Source: Prevotellaceae bacterium
Lineage (GTDB): Bacteria > Bacteroidota > Bacteroidia > Bacteroidales > UBA932
Direction of reading: 5' to 3'
DNA length: 6,894 nt
Assembly (NCBI GenBank): GCA_031268055.1
Contig: JAIRXY010000139.1
Span: forward strand, 1-6,894
Shown: positions 1 to 4,999 of the stretch, in pieces
Layout: each line of letters opens with the position of its first letter
How positions within the stretch are numbered: the stretch's first letter is position 1
Position numbers and translations under genes: made by a program
Notes under the pieces: model-generated
What the model was told of the DNA's origin: nothing
What the model saw: only the letters and a program-made list of their open reading frames with translations
Database searches by the model: none

Positions 1-2
1 CT

Positions 3-1235
3 ATGGCGTTAATAAATTCTCAGCTTTTAAAAGTATCTCAAGATGCGGTTGAGCAGGAGATAGAGAAAAGAGTAAAAGTGTTCACGGTGCTTAACCCCAA
101 GGTTGAGCTTATCCACCTCGACAGCGGCGATGTCACCCTTCCGCTCATGCCAAGCGTTATTGACGCTATGCTGGCCAGCGTGCACGAAATGGGCAAGAAT
201 AGCACCTTCAAGGGGCGAGGTCCTGTAAGAGGCTACCCGTTCTTGATAGACGCCATCGTAAAGGGCGATTTTAGAAGTAGGGGTATAAAAATGCTCCCCG
301 AAGAGGTGTTTGTGAACGAAGGCACCAAGCAGGATGTCGCCAACATTGGCGATATTCTCTGCAAGGATAACCGCATTGGGGTGCTCGACCCGATATTTCA
401 AACGTACATCGAGTCGAACGTGGTGGGCTACAGAGCTGGAATTTTGGAGAAGGACAAGCACTGGAGCAACATTGTTTACCTCACCGCTACGCACGAGAAA
501 GGCTTCATACCGGATTTTCCCATTGAGCGTCCCGACGTCATTTTCTTGAGCTACCCCAACGACCCTACAGGCGTGGCGTTGACCAAGGCCGAGCTTACGC
601 AGTGGGTGAGCTACGCCATTGAAAACAAAGTGCTGATGCTCTTTGACGCTACCTACGAGGCGTTCATCTCCGACCCCGATGTGCCCCACAGCATTTACGA
701 AATAAAAAATGCGCGGAAGGTAGCCATTGAGTTCCGTAGCTTCTCCAAGTCGGCTGGATTTACCGGCCTGCACTGCGGCTACACCGTTATCCCCAAGGAG
801 GTAAAGGGGTACTCCATTTACAGCGGGCGGAACATATTCCTTAACGACCTGTGGCAGCGGCGGCAGACCATAAAGAACAACGCCCCGTCGTACATCATAC
901 AGCGGGCGGCGGAGGCCCTCTACTCGGAGCAGGGCAAAAGAGAGGTGAAGCAAAACGTGGACTACTACATGACCAACGCCGCTATGCTAAGGGCAGCGCT
1001 GGATGCCGCTGGGTTAAAGTACTCCGGTGGGGTAAACGCTCCGTACATCTGGGTGCACTCGCCGTGGGGCTCCTCGTGGAAACTCTTTGAGAGCCTCTTT
1101 AGCCACTGCCGGATACTTTCTTCGCCCGGCGAACGCTTTGGGCCGAGCGGAGAAGGCTACGTGAGGCTGAGCGCATTTGCCAACCAAAATCAGGTGATGC
1201 TGGCGTGCAGCAGGCTGGCGGATTTTAAGCTTTAA
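3..1235 (+). CDS. dapL: LL-diaminopimelate aminotransferase (divergent DapL)
   Basis: This is a 410-residue fold-type I PLP aminotransferase, the usual DapL length. DapL moves an amino group from glutamate to tetrahydrodipicolinate in the cytosol, giving LL-diaminopimelate in one step. Seen in the sequence: the N-terminus MALINSQLLK matches the family start; YPNDPTG at 184-190, DATYEAF at 215-221 and SFSKSAGFTG at 246-255 give the cofactor residues Asn186, Asp215, Tyr218, Ser246 and Schiff-base Lys249; Lys109, Asn293 and the carboxylate-binding Arg388 (VRLSAF) are kept; the C-terminal stretch with NAPYIWVH (345-352) and FGPSGEGYVR (379-388) is clearly DapL. The odd part is that several residues normally fixed in DapL differ: Ala15, Asp40-Ser41, Arg72, Val75, Phe132 and His257 (see findings). 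Only two bases precede the start, so its promoter is outside the window. dapF follows after 27 bases, which supports the assignment. The alternative is a DapL-derived aminotransferase with another substrate. Confidence 0.9.
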   Translation: MALINSQLLKVSQDAVEQEIEKRVKVFTVLNPKVELIHLDSGDVTLPLMPSVIDAMLASVHEMGKNSTFKGRGPVRGYPFLIDAIVKGDFRSRGIKMLPEEVFVNEGTKQDVANIGDILCKDNRIGVLDPIFQTYIESNVVGYRAGILEKDKHWSNIVYLTATHEKGFIPDFPIERPDVIFLSYPNDPTGVALTKAELTQWVSYAIENKVLMLFDATYEAFISDPDVPHSIYEIKNARKVAIEFRSFSKSAGFTGLHCGYTVIPKEVKGYSIYSGRNIFLNDLWQRRQTIKNNAPSYIIQRAAEALYSEQGKREVKQNVDYYMTNAAMLRAALDAAGLKYSGGVNAPYIWVHSPWGSSWKLFESLFSHCRILSSPGERFGPSGEGYVRLSAFANQNQVMLACSRLADFKL

Positions 1236-1262
1236 TAAAAAACAACTATATTTCAACGCTAT

Positions 1263-2099
1263 ATGAAGTTTACAAAAATGCACGGGGCAGGAAACGATTA
1301 CGTATACATCGACTGCACCAAGGGTGAGGTAGCAAACCCGCACGAGCTATCAAAAAAAGTTAGCGACCGCCACTTTGGAGTAGGCTCCGACGGGCTGGTA
1401 CTTATCTGCAAGTCGGACGTTGCCGATTTCAGAATGAGAATGTTCAACGCCGACGGGTCGGAGGCGCAAATGTGCGGAAATGCCGTACGCTGCATAGGCA
1501 AGTACGTGTACGACAAGGGGCTGACGACCAAAACCAGCTTGACGCTCGAAACGCTTGCGGGGGTAAAACACCTTACGCTCTTTGTCAATGGCGGAAAGGT
1601 GTACAAGGTAACGGTGGACATGGGTCTCCCCGAGCTGCTGCCGGCCAAAATACCGGTGGCGGTTGACGGAGAGCGCGCCGTTGGCCTACCCCTTGAGGTC
1701 GACGGAAAAGTATTTCAGATGACCTGCGTTTCGATGGGAAACCCCCACGCTGTGACCTTTGTGAAGGATGTGAAGAGCTTTGATGTTCACCACATTGGAA
1801 GGTTGATAGAGTGTCACGCGCTTTTTCCCGAAAAGGTGAACGTGGAGTTTGTAGAGCCTTTGTCGGCAGACGAGCTGAGCATGAGGGTGTGGGAGCGAGG
1901 GTCGGGCGAAACGTGGGCCTGCGGCACAGGAGCCTGCGCCACGCTGGTAGCGGCAACGCTCAACAACCTCTCAAACGGAAAGGCCACCATCCACCTGCTG
2001 GGCGGAGACTTGGAGGTAGAGTGGGACAAAACATCAGGGCACGTTTACATGACGGGTGGGGCAACAACGGTGTTTGAAGGCGAACTTTGCGAGAGTTAA
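1263..2099 (+). CDS. dapF: Diaminopimelate epimerase
   Basis: This 278-residue cytosolic, cofactor-free racemase converts LL-diaminopimelate to meso-diaminopimelate, the peptidoglycan cross-linking residue and lysine precursor. The length is close to the roughly 275 residues of the family. It has the two-lobe DapF layout with one catalytic cysteine per lobe: Cys71 in [15 protein letters not shown] (63-77) and Cys220 in [15 protein letters not shown] (211-225). The N-terminal [15 protein letters not shown] block (3-17) and the GNPHAVTFV block (159-167) are also diagnostic. No substitution at a key position was noticed. The ATG is preceded by an A/T-rich stretch with no Shine-Dalgarno site, normal for this phylum. 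With 27 bases after dapL and the same strand, the two genes are most likely co-transcribed, and DapF would use the DapL product directly. Confidence 0.98.
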   Translation: MKFTKMHGAGNDYVYIDCTKGEVANPHELSKKVSDRHFGVGSDGLVLICKSDVADFRMRMFNADGSEAQMCGNAVRCIGKYVYDKGLTTKTSLTLETLAGVKHLTLFVNGGKVYKVTVDMGLPELLPAKIPVAVDGERAVGLPLEVDGKVFQMTCVSMGNPHAVTFVKDVKSFDVHHIGRLIECHALFPEKVNVEFVEPLSADELSMRVWERGSGETWACGTGACATLVAATLNNLSNGKATIHLLGGDLEVEWDKTSGHVYMTGGATTVFEGELCES

Positions 2100-2138
2100 G
2101 CGCTGCTTTGCTGCAAAGGTTATACATTTTCCTGATTG

Positions 2139-2170
2139 CCCCTCAAAAAATCTGATTTTTTTTTGAGAGG
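2139..2170 (+). terminator. Hairpin after dapF, possible terminator
   Basis: About 40 bases past the dapF stop, CTCAAAAAA (2142-2150) pairs with TTTTTTGAG (2159-2167), and CC (2139-2140) can continue the stem with GG (2169-2170) across one mismatch. The stem is mostly A-T and the run of nine T lies inside the 3' arm rather than after it, so this is not a textbook intrinsic terminator. Its place at the end of the dapL-dapF unit makes transcription termination the most likely role. The TTTG in its 3' arm may also serve as the -33 box of the next promoter. Confidence 0.4.
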
Positions 2171-2194
2171 GAACGTGAAAATGTTGTATCTTTA
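2162..2194 (+). promoter_or_regulatory. Putative Bacteroidota-type promoter for the CNNM gene
   Basis: TTTG at 2162-2165 and TATCTTTA at 2187-2194 are separated by 21 bases. This fits the phylum's -33 TTTG / -7 TAnnTTTG arrangement with one deviation in the last base. Transcription would begin near 2201, leaving a leader of about 110 bases before the ATG at 2311. Pattern match only. Confidence 0.45.
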
Positions 2195-2310
2195 CAGCCG
2201 AAGTAAGAAAGTACAAATACCTGACACTATAAGAAGTACAGCTAATGGGTACGCTTTTTACCGCAGAGGGAGGATTTTCTTTTTAAAAGATACACTGTGA
2301 ATTATCTAAA

Positions 2311-3372
2311 ATGACGCTGCTATTTATATACCTGTTCATTGCTTTGCTCACCTCATTCTTGTGCTCCATTATGGAGGCAGTGCTGCTATCGGTGCCGGCT
2401 CCCTACTTGAAGTCGCAAGTTGAGCAGGGCAGCAAAGGAGCAGAAGCCATGATACGGCTCAAGGAGAATCTCGACAAACCTTTGTCGGCCATCCTTTCGC
2501 TCAATACGATAGCCCACACCGTTGGCGCCACCGGAATAGGCATGCAGGCAACGCTGGTGTTCGGCGAAGCATACGTAGGCATTGTTTCGGCTATCCTCAC
2601 AATCCTGATACTTGTTTTAACCGAGATTATTCCAAAAACCATAGGAACAAGCTACTGTAAAGATTTGGTTGGCGCCTCTGCCCGAATAATCAAGGTGATG
2701 ATTTTCATCACCTATCCTTTTGTAGTGGTATCGGCGGCGCTGACGAGGCTGCTATCGAGGGACAAGAAAGAGCATACCACCAGCAGAGAGGAAATATCTG
2801 CGCTGGCAAGCATCGGGAGGCAGGAGGGAATTATTGCGGACAAAGAGAATAGAATCATACAGAACCTGATTAAGCTAAAGAGTGTACGGATTTCTGAGGT
2901 GATGACGCCGCGCATTGTGGTGGTGGTCGCCAGCGAGAACATGACCCTGCAGGAGTTTTTGAAGGACAAGGATTTTTTGCACTTTTCCCGCATTCCCATA
3001 TATCAGGAGAACAGGGACGATATAACGGGCTACGTGCTGAGAGATTTGGTTTTTGAGAAGCTGGCCGAAGACCAGTTCGACCTGAAGCTCAAGGATATTA
3101 GGCGCGAAATTGTGACTTTTCCCGAAACCGTTACCGTACTTGACGCATGGGACAGAATGCTGGCAAAAAAGGAGCACATCGCGCTGGTGGTAGACGAGTA
3201 TGGAGGAATGGGCGGCGTGGCAACCATCGAAGATATTATTGAATCGCTGCTTGGCGTCGAAATTGTGGACGAAAAAGACAAGGTAGAGGATATGCAGCAG
3301 TACGCTATGGAGCGCTGGAGAAGTCGGCAAAAGAAGTATCAGCTGCTAAACTCTCACATACCTCCAGCTTAA
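2311..3372 (+). CDS. CNNM/CorB-like membrane protein with CBS pair
   Basis: This 353-residue protein combines an N-terminal CNNM (DUF21) membrane domain with a cytosolic CBS pair. Hydrophobic segments lie at about 1-28, 57-80, 88-112 and 125-147. Within the domain, CSIMEAVLLS (18-27), ILSLNTIAHTVGA (61-73) and LTEIIPKTIG (103-112) match the conserved blocks around the ion site of CNNM/CorC proteins. The CBS pair covers roughly 194-320: SEVMTPR (195-201) opens the first repeat, and DEYGGMGGVATIEDIIESLLG (295-315) followed by VEIVDE is the typical end of the second. Known relatives bind or export Mg2+ or Co2+, with the CBS pair sensing nucleotide; many are misnamed hemolysins. The CorC_HlyC domain found at the end of larger relatives is absent. 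The protein stops about 30 residues after the CBS pair, a common architecture, so it is probably not truncated. The substrate is inferred, not shown. It appears monocistronic. Confidence 0.9.
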   Translation: MTLLFIYLFIALLTSFLCSIMEAVLLSVPAPYLKSQVEQGSKGAEAMIRLKENLDKPLSAILSLNTIAHTVGATGIGMQATLVFGEAYVGIVSAILTILILVLTEIIPKTIGTSYCKDLVGASARIIKVMIFITYPFVVVSAALTRLLSRDKKEHTTSREEISALASIGRQEGIIADKENRIIQNLIKLKSVRISEVMTPRIVVVVASENMTLQEFLKDKDFLHFSRIPIYQENRDDITGYVLRDLVFEKLAEDQFDLKLKDIRREIVTFPETVTVLDAWDRMLAKKEHIALVVDEYGGMGGVATIEDIIESLLGVEIVDEKDKVEDMQQYAMERWRSRQKKYQLLNSHIPPA

Positions 3373-3457
3373 AACTTTGAATGTAGCAGTTGACAATTTT
3401 TGTGCCGCCTCCTTGTGCCAAGCCAGACGAGAAATACACTTTTCGGCAAATTTCAAC

Positions 3458-3482
3458 GTCGTTTTTCACGGTAAAAAACGGC
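3458..3482. other. Small hairpin, function unclear
   Basis: CGTTTTT (3460-3466) is the reverse complement of AAAAACG (3474-3480), and a T-G wobble plus a G-C pair extend the stem to nine pairs around a 7-base loop. No T-run follows on the plus strand. It could help end CNNM transcription about 90 bases past the stop, or lie in the early part of a leftward transcript. Weak. Confidence 0.25.
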
Positions 3483-3489
3483 TCAGTTT

Positions 3490-3519
3490 CAAAGATACAC
3501 ATTTCTTTTTGACATCAAA
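3490..3519 (-). promoter_or_regulatory. Leftward Bacteroidota-type promoter with no assigned gene
   Basis: On the minus strand, TTTG (3519-3516) and an exact TATCTTTG (3497-3490) are 18 bases apart, the best match to the phylum's -33/-7 consensus in the window. A start site near 3483 would send a transcript toward and antisense to the 3' end of the CNNM gene. The 14-bp palindrome at 3507-3520 overlaps the -33 element. Confidence 0.45.
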
Positions 3520-3520
3520 A
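3507..3520. promoter_or_regulatory. 14-bp palindrome, possible operator
   Basis: TTTTGACATCAAAA is a perfect 6+6 inverted repeat with a 2-base centre, the symmetry expected for a dimeric DNA-binding protein. It covers the -33 box of the leftward promoter, a position suited to repression. The A/T-rich make-up means a chance match is possible. Confidence 0.3.
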
Positions 3521-3547
3521 CATAATGATTGCTAATATCTTAATGCT

Positions 3548-3592
3548 GGTGCAAGGTGCAAGTCTATAATATAGACACTTGCACCTTGCACC
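3548..3592. repeat. 45-base inverted repeat upstream of the Fic gene
   Basis: The left arm GGTGCAAGGTGCAAG (3548-3562) and right arm CTTGCACCTTGCACC (3578-3592) are exact reverse complements over 15 bases. Each arm is a tandem pair of the heptamer GGTGCAA. Inside, TCTAT (3563-3567) and ATAGA (3571-3575) continue the symmetry around an AAT centre, with CA (3576-3577) unpaired. It lies 35 bases upstream of the -7 box of the Fic gene. The doubled half-sites suggest a multimeric operator. A cruciform or RNA hairpin is the other reading; no T-run follows, so a terminator is unlikely. Confidence 0.75.
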
Positions 3593-3627
3593 AAAATAAA
3601 CGATTCTAATATTAGTACTATTGGATT

Positions 3628-3635
3628 TATCTTTG
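3628..3635 (+). promoter_or_regulatory. Putative -7 box for the Fic gene
   Basis: TATCTTTG exactly matches the Bacteroidota -7 element TAnnTTTG. No good TTTG stands at the expected -33 distance, so activity may depend on a regulator, perhaps at the inverted repeat just upstream. The start site would be near 3642, leaving a leader of about 76 bases. It also supports the Fic start at 3718. Confidence 0.4.
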
Positions 3636-3660
3636 CGAAAAATGCGGAGATAATTTGTTG

Positions 3661-3689
3661 TGCGAAGAAAAAACCGTATATTCGTCGCA
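3661..3689 (+). other. Leader hairpin ahead of the Fic start
   Basis: TGCGAAGAA (3661-3669) pairs with TTCGTCGCA (3681-3689) at eight of nine positions (A3666-G3684 is the mismatch), with an 11-base loop. It ends 28 bases before the chosen ATG, inside the predicted untranslated leader, where it could affect translation or mRNA stability. No known riboswitch class is recognised. Confidence 0.3.
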
Positions 3690-3717
3690 AATATTGCGTA
3701 GAATAAAAAACGAAGCT

Positions 3718-4806
3718 ATGTATATGTATCAAAATAAGGATTGGGCTAACTTTACTTGGAATAATAATAAGTTGCTTGTATTGTTAGCCAATGTAAGGCA
3801 TTTGCAGGGACGCCTATTGGGGCAAATGGAGAATTTAGGTTTCAAGTTAAAGGAGGAAGCCGTACTTTCTACGCTAACATTAGATGTCCTGAAATCGACA
3901 GAAATAGAGGGTGAGATTTTGAATAAAGATCAAGTACGTTCGTCTATCGCCCGAAAATTAGGTTTAGAGGCGTCGGGGTTGGTTGATTCTCCCCGCAATG
4001 TGGATGGCGTTGTGGAAATGATGCTTGACGCTACGCAGAGCTACATGCAGCCTATAACTTCAGAAAGGATGTTTGGGTGGCATGCCGCTCTTTTCCCAAC
4101 AGGTTACAGCGGCATGTATAAAATAGAAGCCGGTAAATACAGGAATGGTGATATGCAGGTCGTTTCCGGCGCTATGGGTAAAGAGAAAGTTCACTATGAA
4201 GCGCCCAAAGCGAATCAGGTAGAATCCGAGATGAATACGTTTTTGAATTGGTTTAATAATACATCGGAAATAGATTCGGTACTCAAAGCTGCTATCGCTC
4301 ATTTCTGGTTTGTAACCATCCACCCTTTTGATGATGGCAACGGGCGTATTGCACGTGCCATAACAGATATGCAGCTTGCTCGAAGTGATGGTAGCGCGCA
4401 ACGTTTCTATAGTATGTCGAATCAAATACTTACTGAACGCAAGAAGTATTATGATATGCTTGAAAAGACACAGCGAGGAACAAGCGATATAACCAGTTGG
4501 CTGATATGGTTTTTATCCTGTCTTGAAAATGCACTTGTAAATAGCGGTGAGGTATTGGATTCTATTTTGGCTAAGGCTAAATTTTGGGAAAAATATAGTC
4601 AGACTTCCCTGAATGACCGTCAGCGTTTGATGTTAAACAAGCTGTTAGACGGATTCGACGGAAAATTGACTTCTTCAAAATGGGCTAAAATTGCAAAAAC
4701 CTCACAGGATACAGCTATACGGGATATACAAGGCCTTATTAATAAGGAAATACTTCGCAAAGAAGCACAAGGAGGCAGAAGTACCAATTATGAATTGATT
4801 ATATAG
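3718..4806 (+). CDS. Class II Fic family protein (DUF4172-type N-terminus)
   Basis: This 362-residue soluble protein is predicted to transfer AMP, or another nucleotide part, to a target hydroxyl. The Fic motif HPFDDGNGRIAR (202-213) is complete: catalytic His202, the metal-binding acidic position in DDGN, and Arg213. STEIEG (60-65) matches the inhibitory [ST]xxxE[GN] motif; placed before the Fic core, it marks a class II enzyme whose glutamate blocks ATP binding until relieved. KYRNGDMQVVSG (140-151) is the target-docking flap region. The last 50 residues or so (314-362) look like a winged helix. ATG 3718 is chosen because MYMYQNKDW lines up with the MYIHxxKDW family start; the frame is open from TTG 3655, but that falls in the leader. 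Codons are AT-richer than in neighbours (23 of 60 G+C at 4441-4500), which suggests acquisition. No separate antitoxin is seen, as expected for class II. The target is unknown. Confidence 0.93.
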   Translation: MYMYQNKDWANFTWNNNKLLVLLANVRHLQGRLLGQMENLGFKLKEEAVLSTLTLDVLKSTEIEGEILNKDQVRSSIARKLGLEASGLVDSPRNVDGVVEMMLDATQSYMQPITSERMFGWHAALFPTGYSGMYKIEAGKYRNGDMQVVSGAMGKEKVHYEAPKANQVESEMNTFLNWFNNTSEIDSVLKAAIAHFWFVTIHPFDDGNGRIARAITDMQLARSDGSAQRFYSMSNQILTERKKYYDMLEKTQRGTSDITSWLIWFLSCLENALVNSGEVLDSILAKAKFWEKYSQTSLNDRQRLMLNKLLDGFDGKLTSSKWAKIAKTSQDTAIRDIQGLINKEILRKEAQGGRSTNYELII

Positions 4807-4877
4807 CAGCGATTCTTATTATTTTTTGATTATTACCTGAATATTCAAAAATCTCTACAAAATTAGTCGCTGTTTTT
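4807..4877 (+). terminator. Weak long-loop terminator candidate after Fic
   Basis: CAGCGA (4807-4812), directly after the stop codon, is the reverse complement of TCGCTG (4867-4872), which is followed by TTTTT. The loop is 54 bases, so this is much weaker than the candidate further down. Confidence 0.2.
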
Positions 4878-4904
4878 AACGTTGTGTTGTTGGTTATAGA
4901 GAGT

Positions 4905-4929
4905 TGAGCAATGCTCACAAGCTTGCTCA
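4905..4929. other. Small inverted repeat in the convergent spacer
   Basis: TGAGCAA (4905-4911) and TTGCTCA (4923-4929) are exact reverse complements with an 11-base loop. The site is symmetric, has no T-run, and lies between the convergent Fic and symporter genes. It may slow transcription from either side. Confidence 0.25.
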
Positions 4930-4955
4930 TTTGGGAATGGGCTATTATGGTTTGT

Positions 4956-4985
4956 GGCTGCCGAAAGAAGGCAAGCTGGTTTTTT
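4956..4985 (+). terminator. Probable intrinsic terminator for the Fic transcript
   Basis: GGCTGCC (4956-4962) folds onto GGCAAGCT (4970-4977) with one bulged A, a G-T wobble at the base and a GAAAGAA loop, followed by GG and six T (4980-4985). Of the spacer hairpins this best fits the stem-plus-U-run form. It lies 150 bases beyond the Fic stop and 14 bases before the end of the convergent symporter gene. Confidence 0.4.
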
Positions 4986-4999
4986 GCGAAATTAATGCG

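Larger units (their letters stand above)
3373..3717. other. 345-base spacer between CNNM and Fic genes
   Basis: No convincing gene lies here. It holds, in order: a weak hairpin (3458-3482), a leftward promoter-like site overlapping a palindrome (3490-3520), a 45-base inverted repeat (3548-3592), a -7 box for the Fic gene (3628-3635) and a leader hairpin (3661-3689). Each is listed separately. A leftward reading frame from GTG at 3469 to a stop at 3305 (54 residues) overlaps the end of the CNNM gene; I do not recognise its product and do not call it a gene. Confidence 0.6.

Noticed and set aside
27..953. 308-codon open frame on the minus strand, opposite dapL
   Set aside because: It is fully antisense to a clear aminotransferase, and its translation shows no family motif. 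It is a by-product of the GC-rich codons of dapL.
1247..1254. TATATTTC as a separate dapF promoter
   Set aside because: It deviates from TAnnTTTG, has no TTTG at the -33 distance, and would leave essentially no leader. Co-transcription with dapL is simpler.
2875..3330. 151-codon minus-strand frame opposite the CNNM gene
   Set aside because: It lies wholly inside the CBS-domain part of a well-supported gene and has no recognisable motif.
3305..3502. 65-codon minus-strand frame starting at ATG 3502
   Set aside because: That ATG lies upstream of the predicted leftward transcription start, and the frame overlaps the CNNM 3' end without any recognisable motif.
3548..3592. Inverted repeat read as insertion-sequence ends or a CRISPR repeat
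   Set aside because: The arms are only 15 bases apart with no transposase between them, no target duplication was noticed, and there is no array of spaced repeats.
3655..3717. TTG start extending the Fic protein by 21 residues
   Set aside because: The added residues overlap the leader hairpin and lie outside the family alignment, which begins at the MYMYQNKDW reached from ATG 3718.
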